Source: an uncultured Lachnospiraceae bacterium (GTDB lineage Bacteria; Bacillota; Clostridia; Lachnospirales; Lachnospiraceae). Taken from it: a DNA stretch of 38,110 nucleotides. The stretch spans positions 1 through 38,110 of the forward strand of contig CACXGE010000144.1 of the NCBI GenBank assembly GCA_902767135.1, written 5' to 3'. Both the position numbers and the translations under genes were made by a program. A model generated the notes under the pieces. The model was not told the DNA's origin. It saw nothing but the letters and a program-made list of their open reading frames with translations, and did not search any database. Positions within the stretch are counted from its first letter, which is position 1. Each line of letters opens with the position of its first letter. Of the stretch, positions 32,500-38,110 are shown piece by piece.

Positions 32500-32880
32500 A
32501 TTATCTTAATTGTGTGCATCCTCTCATGTGCGCCTTCACTTGACTAAAGACCGGTTAATGATTGTAAAAAACACAATCATTACTGCTACGCAGCCCACAT
32601 ACAGATTTGCTAATTATATGATTTCTTATGCAAATCTGATGTACCGGCCTTAAGTCCAGCTCAGTTGCACAGGCAGCTTTGCTGCCTTATACCAAGTGGT
32701 GCCCACTTGTTATAACTCACTATCAGTAATGGGGAACCCCATTACCCCGTTCGCCCTGCCGGGAGCCTCTTCCGAGGGACTCCTATGCGGAGAGCACATC
32801 TCAGAATCATTCACTGGATGTTTCTGAGATGAAAAACGCAGCTTATACTATAAAACCTGTACAAGCTGCGTTTATGCGAC
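32500..32880. other. Hairpin-rich non-coding region, oriT or replication origin candidate
   Basis: No gene is seen over about 500 bp upstream of the relaxase. Inverted repeats are dense: TAATGATTGT at 32556 with its complement at 32573; CAGATTTGC at 32602 and 32630; GGCAGC-TTT-GCTGCC at 32672-32686; CAAGTGG/CCACTTG at 32693-32709; GTAATGGGG-AA-CCCCATTAC at 32726-32745; CATCTCAGAA at 32797 with complement at 32822; ACGCAGCTT at 32836 with complement at 32863. The stretch is more GC-rich than its surroundings. MOBV oriT sites are inverted repeats just upstream of mob, so one of these probably contains the nick site. Confidence 0.6.
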
Positions 32881-32901
32881 GCCATATATATCATTCAATT
32901 G

Positions 32902-32961
32902 GATATCCATATGTCCATAATAGATATCCAAAATATTATCTTGATATCCATTCGGATATCC
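32902..32961. repeat. GATATCC iterons, candidate centromere (parC)
   Basis: GATATCC occurs at 32902, 32923, 32943 and 32955 (spacing 21, 20 and 12 bp); the outer two are the full palindrome GGATATCC. They lie 8 bp beyond the end of the parR-like gene. Spacing near two helical turns fits co-operative binding of a ribbon-helix-helix protein. Confidence 0.65.
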
Positions 32962-32968
32962 GCTAATA

Positions 32969-33382
32969 TTACATGCCGTCGCACATGCCACTGACAAAAC
33001 TCATCAAATTCATATCAATTGATTCGTCAGTGTCATGCGGCTGTTCCGGTTCAACTAACTTTTCACTCGTCTCAGCCTTGATAGAGCATTCAGATAATGT
33101 CTTATCAAAATACCCCTGGATGCTCTTTATAATATCCTCTTTGACTATGTGCATTTCACCTATCAACACATCAACATTTTCATTAGTCAACTGTACTGAT
33201 TTATTCTGCTCCCCAGAGTTCTCTGCTATCGCTAACTGCTCCAACTTTTCAATCAGTTCAGCTATACAATCAGCATAAGATAATCCATCTTCTTTGCACT
33301 TATTTAAGTAACTCCATGCTTTTATATGTGCTTCATTATCCTTACGAAATTTAACACATGCAGTATTGTAACTGGCCCTCAT
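32969..33382 (-). CDS. parR: ParR-like centromere-binding protein
   Basis: A 137-residue protein. The N-terminal part (NTACVKFRKDNEAHIKAWSY, then SYADCIAELIEKL) fits a ribbon-helix-helix DNA-binding domain; the middle is acidic, and the C-terminus ends in a short hydrophobic patch (DMNLMSFVSGM), as in ParR proteins whose tail caps ParM filaments. The gene follows parM by 3 nt and precedes the GATATCC iterons, which is the standard parM-parR arrangement. Assignment rests on position and layout; sequence similarity by eye is weak. Confidence 0.6.
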   Translation of the reverse strand: MRASYNTACVKFRKDNEAHIKAWSYLNKCKEDGLSYADCIAELIEKLEQLAIAENSGEQNKSVQLTNENVDVLIGEMHIVKEDIIKSIQGYFDKTLSECSIKAETSEKLVEPEQPHDTDESIDMNLMSFVSGMCDGM

Positions 33383-33385
33383 AGG

Positions 33386-34312
33386 CTAAGCTCCCATATT
33401 CAGCATCTGTTTAGCAAACTTTTCGTAACCCTTTGCATTGATATGAATATCTTCGTTAATTATCACATTACTGTTTTCTGATATATTAGAGAAGTTTTTC
33501 AAAATACATCCACCGCCACCAATGATGTATAATTTCATATAACTGTCATCATATCCGTAAGCCCTTACTCGTCTTAAAATTTCATTAGCGTATTCTTCGG
33601 TCACTTTTTTCGTTATCAGTGCAATTTTATCTTCATCATTTTCAGAACATCCAGCTTTAATAATGCTTTCAATACGTCTTTCATCAACTGTTCTTCCAAG
33701 CGTTTTACTTACTGCCTTTTTAACATTATTTACACACTGTGCAACTCCATATTCTTCAGTAACTAATGATGATTCAATAGGCTTTCCATCCTGGAATAAT
33801 GCCAGGTCCATCGTTCCATTTCCAATATCTACAAGAACAATGTCACCTTTTATTTCTCCCATCAAAGCCATAGCTGAAAGCCCCTGGGGAAATACCAATA
33901 CATTACTTATATGAAGCTTGAATGTATGTCCCTTATATTCAAACACCGGATCTGGATTTTGCATCAAATATTCCTTGTATGCTTTACCCTGAGCCTTAAG
34001 GAAATTAAGTGGTAAACCTTCTGCAAGTATTACATTAGCTTCATAAAAACCCATGTGCATCATTTCTTCCGCTATGGAAGATAAGCCCATAATATAGAAT
34101 GAATTATCGCTGGTTTTATCATCCCTATATGTTAAGTGCTTTTCTCCGATAACATATGACTTCCCATCCATTACCAGCACATTTGTGCTGGCAATGGCTT
34201 CACCTGATAGAGGTTCAACTCCTGTAGTAATACATGTATGTACTGTTTTGTGATTTCCATTTCCCTGATCCTGGGCGATAATTATTGGTTTATAATCTTT
34301 TATTTCTTTCAT
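33386..34312 (-). CDS. parM: ParM-like actin-family plasmid segregation ATPase
   Basis: A 308-residue actin-like ATPase. Phosphate 1 motif is IIIAQDQGNGNHK at the N-terminus, phosphate 2 is IVLVDIGNGTMDLALF, and the adenosine motif is LYIIGGGGC near the C-terminus. ParM-type filaments push DNA copies apart before division. I start at ATG 34312 (MKEIKDYKP), with AGGAGG 9 nt upstream; the longer frame runs into the loader gene. Together with the ParR-like gene and iterons it makes a type II partition module, unusual in a chromosomal element unless it replicates after excision. Confidence 0.85.
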   Translation of the reverse strand: MKEIKDYKPIIIAQDQGNGNHKTVHTCITTGVEPLSGEAIASTNVLVMDGKSYVIGEKHLTYRDDKTSDNSFYIMGLSSIAEEMMHMGFYEANVILAEGLPLNFLKAQGKAYKEYLMQNPDPVFEYKGHTFKLHISNVLVFPQGLSAMALMGEIKGDIVLVDIGNGTMDLALFQDGKPIESSLVTEEYGVAQCVNNVKKAVSKTLGRTVDERRIESIIKAGCSENDEDKIALITKKVTEEYANEILRRVRAYGYDDSYMKLYIIGGGGCILKNFSNISENSNVIINEDIHINAKGYEKFAKQMLNMGA

Positions 34313-34325
34313 CTGTAATAGCCTC

Positions 34326-35105
34326 CTACGCAATAGCAGCTGCAAGTTCTGCCATATTTTTCTTATATATCTGGTCTCGAATCGATTCCTCAGGAAAAGC
34401 CAAAGTAAGGCTCCTTTCCTTAATTCGATTGGTAATTCTGTCATCATATTTAAGATTTTCAAGTCCTATATTACTTGTGAAAATTGTGATTAAATTAGCA
34501 ATATACCTATTATTTATCACCTGATAAAATCTTTCCATTAACCAAGCTTTGGCCTCTTCAATTCCAAAGTCATCAATAATTAGCACCTCGGTTTTTGATA
34601 AGTCCAGTAGCAACTGATGTTCTGTTACTTCATAATCCTTGTCCCATGTTGCCTTGATTTCATCAATAAGCTGTATAGATGTTGTAAACTTCACAGTGAC
34701 ATCCCTTTTTGTCATTAACTCATTTGCGATAGAAGTAGCAAGTCTCGTCTTGCCACTCCCCTTTGTATATGAATAGAAATACAATCCCTGTCCACGCTTT
34801 TTCATTTCATCAAAATGATCTAACCAATAATTAACCGCCTTTACATTCGTCTGTATTATTCTTTCTGATCTTTCATCCTGATATATATCAGTTTTGAATG
34901 TGTCTAATGTCATCTCCTTAAATGATTCTGGAATATCTGCAAATTTTAATCGCCTTGCCATTGCCTGTTTTTTTAGTAAGCCACATTCACAATCATCAAC
35001 ATATGAATATCCATCTTTATCGAAAAATACTCTACCTGTATCTTTACAAATAGGGCATTTATAGTCTGTAGAGCCTTTGCTCTTCATCTGTCCAATCTCT
35101 GCCAT
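34326..35105 (-). CDS. DnaC/IstB-like helicase loader ATPase
   Basis: A 259-residue protein with an N-terminal zinc-finger-like segment (CPICKDTG, later CECG) and an AAA+ domain: Walker A YTKGSGKTRL, Walker B VLIIDDFGIE, sensor I IFTSN and a C-terminal arginine-bearing helix (DRITNRIKERS). Loaders of this type place the replicative helicase at an origin. ATG 35105 has GAGG 9 nt upstream; the open frame reaches GTG 35120. It overlaps the initiator-like gene by 47 bp, as is common for initiator/loader pairs of phage and integrative elements. Confidence 0.85.
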   Translation of the reverse strand: MAEIGQMKSKGSTDYKCPICKDTGRVFFDKDGYSYVDDCECGLLKKQAMARRLKFADIPESFKEMTLDTFKTDIYQDERSERIIQTNVKAVNYWLDHFDEMKKRGQGLYFYSYTKGSGKTRLATSIANELMTKRDVTVKFTTSIQLIDEIKATWDKDYEVTEHQLLLDLSKTEVLIIDDFGIEEAKAWLMERFYQVINNRYIANLITIFTSNIGLENLKYDDRITNRIKERSLTLAFPEESIRDQIYKKNMAELAAAIA

Positions 35106-35559
35106 GCAATTTTTCCTCACTTTCTTTACATCTATTATTATTTAATCTGTTATTATTTAATTCTTTATTATTATATTGTGGTTGATTTGCCGGATTCGGT
35201 TTACCCGTTTTCGGTTTTACCGTATCCGGTTTGGCCGTATACGGTTTTTCAGTACACGGTATATTCGATTCAGGGCATATTTCTATAATACTTCTTCCAA
35301 ATTTCCCGTTATCATCGCGATCCTGATATTCTACAAGATAACCTTTTTCTTTTAAAATTTTGATGCTAGTATGAATTGAATCGCGTCCTTCACTTGTTAT
35401 TTTCATCAATCCCTTAACATTAAAATTCCACCCTTCAGGAAATGATAATATTGTTGCAATCAATCCACGTTCTCTTAGTTTTAATGATTCATCTGTCAAA
35501 AAAGCCTTAGGTACAATAACAAAATTACCTTCAAACTTATTTTTTAAGATTGTTGCCAT
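35059..35559 (-). CDS. Replication initiator-like winged-helix protein
   Basis: A 166-residue protein. The N-terminal domain (FVIVPKAFLTDESLKLRERG, then ILKEKGYLVEYQDRD) is the winged helix of RepA/DnaD-like element initiators. A Pro-Lys-Thr repeat linker follows (KPYTAKPDTVKPKTGKP) and then an Asn-rich stretch. Start ATG 35559 has GGGAGGAAG 4 nt upstream. It precedes and overlaps the helicase loader, so the two probably initiate replication of the excised circle. The short repetitive linker may vary in length between relatives. Confidence 0.7.
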   Translation of the reverse strand: MATILKNKFEGNFVIVPKAFLTDESLKLRERGLIATILSFPEGWNFNVKGLMKITSEGRDSIHTSIKILKEKGYLVEYQDRDDNGKFGRSIIEICPESNIPCTEKPYTAKPDTVKPKTGKPNPANQPQYNNKELNNNRLNNNRCKESEEKLHGRDWTDEEQRLYRL

Positions 35560-35601
35560 TGGCTTCCTCCCTTCTTACATTATTTCTGTTGCTTTGTAAT
35601 A

Positions 35602-35649
35602 AGGGCCTTGCTATACTGAAATTGCACATATCGCTGTGAGCAAAGCCCT
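35602..35649. repeat. Long-loop inverted repeat between integrase and initiator genes
   Basis: AGGGCCTTGCT (35602-35612) and AGCAAAGCCCT (35639-35649) pair with one mismatch around a 26-nt loop, 7 bp from the integrase stop. It may be a terminator or attenuator after int, although no long T-run follows, or a protein-binding site. Confidence 0.45.
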
Positions 35650-35656
35650 GTCTTTC

Positions 35657-36766
35657 TTACTGCGGTAATCCGTCCTTGGTGTTGGTAGCATCAGGGACGT
35701 TTTCATTTTCTTCCATAAACATTCGATCCATCATATCTGTTACTTTCTTCTGCTCACTTGGATACAGATGTCCATATGTATTAAGTGTTACTTTAATATC
35801 CTTATGACCAAGACGCTCCTTAATTACCATTGGTGGAACGCCCTGTTTAATAAGGTAAGCGCAGGAACTGTGTCTAATAGAATGCGTTGCAATCTTTTTT
35901 ACTCCTGCCTTTACAATATGTCTGTCCATCATTGTTTCAACTGCTCTTGCACTTACCGGAAATAAGAGTTCACCTTCTGGAAATTCATATAATGATTCAT
36001 AAAACTCAACAATCTCATCGCAAAGGAATTTAGGAATATCAACAATTCTGATTGACTCTTCCGTCTTGGGTGTTGTTATTACATCCTCACCCTTAACTCG
36101 ATATGCTGTTTTTGTAATATGTAATTTCTGATTTTCCAAATCAATATCCTTTTTTGTAAGTGCTAGCATTTCGCCTTCTCTACATCCTGTCCAAAATAGA
36201 ATTTCAAACATTACAAACCCACGTGTACCTTTATCAAATGTACTGATAAACTGCTTATATTCATCAAGTGTCCAAAATTCTAATCTGCGAACATCTGACT
36301 TTCCAATTTTCTTAACCTTTCTGCAAGGATTATTTGCAAGGTTATAAATCTTCTGTGCATGGATGAAAACTGCTGTTACCTGGTTCTGAAGCATTCTCAT
36401 ATAACTTTCTGAATAATTCTTTGAACGAATCTCATTCTGCCAAGCTATAATATCCGATGGAGTTACTTCATTCATTTTCTTCTTTCCTAAATACGGAAGC
36501 ACATGTCTTTCAATCATGTAGCGCTTATTATTTTTCGTTCTTTCTTTAAGCTCCGCTTCCTTATCTTTTAAGTAGACCTCTACAAAGTCCTCCACCAACA
36601 TATCCATATTGGCATCAGCTGTTAATTTGAATTTTGCTTCAAACTCTTGGGCTTCTTTCTTTGTAGCAAAGCCCCTTTTCATCTTTCTTTGGGATTTACC
36701 TGTCCAGTCTTTATAATGAAAAGAGCTAGTCCAAGTCCCCCTTTCATTATCTTTGTATGCTGGCAT
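35657..36766 (-). CDS. int: Tyrosine recombinase integrase (Tn916-like)
   Basis: A 369-residue integrase with an N-terminal arm-binding domain (about 1-45: TWTSSFHYKDWTGKSQRKMKR), core-binding SAM-like domain (about 55-150) and catalytic domain. Active-site residues: Arg in TGCREGEMLAL, His and Arg in HSIRHSSCAYLI, the second His in RLGHKD, and the Tyr nucleophile in TLNTYGHLYP. The arm domain would bind the GGTATCA pairs and the core site is the tuf 3' end. It follows the excisionase-like gene by 13 nt. As the only integrase in the three islands, it is the sole visible enzyme able to move B or C. Confidence 0.93.
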   Translation of the reverse strand: MPAYKDNERGTWTSSFHYKDWTGKSQRKMKRGFATKKEAQEFEAKFKLTADANMDMLVEDFVEVYLKDKEAELKERTKNNKRYMIERHVLPYLGKKKMNEVTPSDIIAWQNEIRSKNYSESYMRMLQNQVTAVFIHAQKIYNLANNPCRKVKKIGKSDVRRLEFWTLDEYKQFISTFDKGTRGFVMFEILFWTGCREGEMLALTKKDIDLENQKLHITKTAYRVKGEDVITTPKTEESIRIVDIPKFLCDEIVEFYESLYEFPEGELLFPVSARAVETMMDRHIVKAGVKKIATHSIRHSSCAYLIKQGVPPMVIKERLGHKDIKVTLNTYGHLYPSEQKKVTDMMDRMFMEENENVPDATNTKDGLPQ

Positions 36767-36779
36767 CGTTTATCCTCCC

Positions 36780-36977
36780 TTAGGCCATTTTTAATTCAGA
36801 ATTCACATTATAAAATTTTTTATCCCAGAATGCCCTAGGGATCTTGCCGGCTACAACGATAAAGCCTTTTGCCTCAAGCTCATCATTAAGTTCTCTGACA
36901 ATCTTGTATGCATGGCTCTTACTAATACCAAGCGCCTGTGCTACATCATTTGCAGTCATCATATAGTCACTTCTCAT
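36780..36977 (-). CDS. xis: Excisionase-like helix-turn-helix protein
   Basis: A 65-residue protein with MTANDVAQALGISKSHAYKI, an HTH typical of small excisionase-family proteins, followed by a basic wing (GKIPRAFWDKKFY). It is located directly before int in the same operon, the usual place of xis. The start ATG 36977 has GGAG about 12 nt upstream; ATG 36962 is also possible. It would bend the attachment DNA and shift the integrase towards excision. The name is based on position and size. Confidence 0.7.
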   Translation of the reverse strand: MRSDYMMTANDVAQALGISKSHAYKIVRELNDELEAKGFIVVAGKIPRAFWDKKFYNVNSELKMA

Positions 36978-37033
36978 ATGCCTTTCTCCTTTCTATTAGA
37001 ATTTTGATATTTTATTAAATATCTGATATCGTG

Positions 37034-37086
37034 ATTATATTATTAAGTTTTTAATATGTCAATAAAAAATATTAGGTTTTTAATAT
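37034..37086 (-). promoter_or_regulatory. Strong xis-int promoter with two operator-like repeats
   Basis: Minus-strand TTGACA (37062-37057), 17-nt spacer and TATAAT (37039-37034) are full consensus. Two 16-bp copies, ATTAAGTTTTTAATAT at 37042-37057 and ATTAGGTTTTTAATAT at 37071-37086, lie 29 bp apart, the first filling the promoter spacer. They are probable operators for the XRE protein encoded divergently. Confidence 0.75.
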
Positions 37087-37100
37087 ATTATTATTTTTCT

Positions 37101-37128
37101 TTGATTTCTACACGTAATGTGATATTAT
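37101..37128 (+). promoter_or_regulatory. Promoter of the XRE regulator gene
   Basis: TTGATT (37101-37106), 16-nt spacer, TATTAT (37123-37128). It diverges from the xis-int promoter and lies just beyond the second operator-like repeat, so autoregulation is likely. Confidence 0.5.
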
Positions 37129-37182
37129 TATCTATATTTAGAGATTTTATTAAGAATCATATAGTGAGGAGTATATAAAAAA

Positions 37183-37683
37183 ATGAGAATAAGTCATTAT
37201 TTAGAACTTGATAAGAAAATGAAAAATTTGAGAGTTGCTTCAGGAATGTCGCAAAAGGATATGGCTGCTAAACTCGATTTATCTGTACCATCTTATTCTA
37301 ACTATGAGAATGGTTATAGTGAGCCTCCAATGGAAATACTTCAGAAATTTTGTGAGATATTAAATGTAAGTGTTAGCGATCTATTTGGATTCAATGTTCC
37401 GGCAAATACCCAAACAAACCTTAAAACATATTCAGATATACTAAGATTAATTATTTCATTAAAAAAAGCTGGCCTTAATGTTGACTGTTCAGTTACACCA
37501 AACAAAGAAACTAGACGCCTTAGAGCAGATATTATCATAGAGAATCCACAAATGTCTGCTATGTTGTCAAAGTGGAATGAACTAAACGATGATTTAGAAA
37601 AGGATAAGATTGATAGTGATGAGTACAATATATGGCTTGAAGATCTTATGAGTTCATTCAATATTCCTATAGAAATAATCTAA
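37183..37683 (+). CDS. XRE-family repressor of island C
   Basis: A 166-residue regulator. The helix-turn-helix domain covers about residues 10-68 (RVASGMSQKDMAAKLDLSVP, then YSNYENGYSEPPMEIL and LNVSVSDLFG); the C-terminal 90 residues are an unassigned domain probably used for oligomerization or sensing. ATG 37183 has GAGGAG 11 nt upstream. It is transcribed away from xis-int and is the natural repressor of that operon, like phage-type regulators that keep an integrated element silent. It is the only clearly intact plus-strand gene in the window. Confidence 0.9.
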   Translation: MRISHYLELDKKMKNLRVASGMSQKDMAAKLDLSVPSYSNYENGYSEPPMEILQKFCEILNVSVSDLFGFNVPANTQTNLKTYSDILRLIISLKKAGLNVDCSVTPNKETRRLRADIIIENPQMSAMLSKWNELNDDLEKDKIDSDEYNIWLEDLMSSFNIPIEII

Positions 37684-37730
37684 TTATATGGTATCACTGA
37701 TACCACATTAATAAAAAAGTTCCGAAAAAA

Positions 37731-37775
37731 GGTATCAAAAAGGTATCACAAAGCAATTTGTGATATCTTTTTTTA
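37731..37775 (+). terminator. Right-arm GGTATCA pair merged with the XRE gene terminator
   Basis: GGTATCA at 37731 and GGTATCAC at 37742 form the 11-bp-spaced arm pair of island C. The second copy is also the left arm of a hairpin (GGTATCACAAA / TTTGTGATATC) followed by seven T's, so the site doubles as a terminator for the XRE gene. Another inverted GGTATCA pair lies at 37690-37704. Confidence 0.75.
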
Positions 37776-37785
37776 TTTCTAAAAC

Positions 37786-37821
37786 GTAAAAAAGGCTCCC
37801 GAGGAAAACCTCGGAAGCCTT
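37786..37821 (-). terminator. Terminator of tuf
   Basis: Minus-strand hairpin, arms AGGCTTCCGAGG / CCTCGGGAGCCT around TTTT (one mismatch), followed by at least six T's, 34 bp after the tuf stop. It lies inside island C, so the island supplies the terminator for the host gene. Confidence 0.9.
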
Positions 37822-37854
37822 GTAAATACTAGCTTTGTGAACAATCACTCGAAA

Positions 37855-38110
37855 TTACTCGATGATTGTTGCAACTCTACCAGAACCTACTGTACGTCCA
37901 CCTTCACGGATTGCGAATGTAAGACCCTGTTCCATAGCTACTGGATGGATAAGTTCGATAGACATTTCTACGTTATCTCCAGGCATACACATTTCTACAC
38001 CGTCTGGTAAGTTACATACACCTGTTACGTCTGTTGTTCTGAAATAGAACTGTGGACGATAGTTGTTGAAGAATGGAGTATGACGTCCACCTTCATCCTT
38101 TGTTAATACG
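37855..38110 (-). CDS. tuf: Elongation factor Tu, C-terminal part
   Basis: The last 85 codons of EF-Tu, cut by the right window edge. The visible part is the C-terminal beta-barrel domain: [18 protein letters not shown], then [20 protein letters not shown] and the end [17 protein letters not shown]-Tu delivers aminoacyl-tRNA to the ribosome, and its gene is highly conserved and essential or nearly so. The final 54 bp are the attachment site used by the three islands to its left. Because each island brings a tuf tail encoding the same residues, the protein remains intact after insertion. Confidence 0.98.
   Translation of the reverse strand, partial: VLTKDEGGRHTPFFNNYRPQFYFRTTDVTGVCNLPDGVEMCMPGDNVEMSIELIHPVAMEQGLTFAIREGGRTVGSGRVATIIE

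Larger units (their letters stand above)
26673..37854. mobile_element. Island C: integrative mobilizable element at tuf 3' end, about 11.2 kb
   Basis: Bounded by the tuf tail at 26619 and the intact tuf gene at 37855, with GGTATCA arm repeats 106 bp from tuf at each side (26778 and 37749). It encodes integrase, excisionase-like protein, XRE regulator, replication initiator and loader, ParM/ParR, a MOBV-like relaxase and a defence operon. No type IV secretion genes are present, so transfer would need a helper conjugative element. The gene order int-rep-par-mob-cargo suggests a plasmid-like element that can replicate when excised. Confidence 0.85.

Noticed and set aside
26673..37854. Island C as a complete conjugative element (ICE)
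   Set aside because: No VirB4, VirD4/coupling protein or other secretion genes are present; only relaxase and oriT-like sequence, so mobilizable at most.

Overview
The window looks like a low-GC Firmicute, most likely a gut Lachnospiraceae-type clostridium. This rests on AT-rich codon use, strong AGGAGG ribosome sites, near-consensus sigma-A promoters, a subtype I-B CRISPR-Cas locus and the family types of the accessory genes. It is inferred from gene content; no database search was run. Nearly all genes lie on the minus strand.

1-10.2 kb: a complete subtype I-B CRISPR-Cas locus. A promoter drives cas6-cas8b-cas7-cas5-(hairpin)-cas3-cas4-cas1-cas2, followed by a leader with its own promoter and an array of at least 16 repeats. 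Upstream of cas6 sits what I consider the most interesting item: a crRNA-like minigene with its own promoter, two degenerate repeats and a 28-nt pseudo-spacer. The degenerate repeats keep the repeat hairpin through compensatory changes. The pseudo-spacer matches the cas promoter next to a TCA motif, with mismatches only at positions 6 and 12 of the first 15. This is the layout expected of a CreR-type autorepressor RNA that would direct the Cas complex to its own promoter.

10.2-15.4 kb: an operon of ABC exporter (ATPase, permease), a putative exported zinc metallopeptidase and a VanRS-like two-component system, with a 134-bp MITE (12-bp inverted ends, 8-bp target duplication) just upstream. 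Behind it lie a terminator and a broken yjdF-like gene.

15.4-37.85 kb: three genomic islands in tandem, all inserted at the 3' end of tuf (EF-Tu). The tuf gene enters from the right edge. Copies of its last 54 bp recur at 15392, 20388 and 26619, each still encoding [17 protein letters not shown] and stop with different synonymous codons. Each island has paired direct repeats spaced 11 bp near both ends (probable integrase arm sites), and each tuf-proximal end carries a terminator. Island A (5 kb) holds an ECF sigma/anti-sigma pair, a regulator remnant and an ATPase plus TOPRIM-like pair. Island B (6 kb) holds a two-component system driving a MacB/FtsX-type ABC transporter, with an XRE regulator. 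Island C (11 kb) is an integrative mobilizable element with integrase, excisionase-like protein, replication initiator and helicase loader, ParM/ParR partition, MOBV-like relaxase and a hairpin-rich oriT candidate. Its cargo is an operon of an AbiL/RloB-like pair and an AvcD-like anti-phage cytidine deaminase, the last interrupted by one in-frame TAG. Only island C encodes an integrase; A and B may be passive passengers or mobilized in trans.

Overall this is a defence-rich region: an apparently self-regulated CRISPR-Cas system beside an insertion hotspot that has accumulated two further ATPase-nuclease type modules, a deaminase module and probable peptide-resistance transporters.
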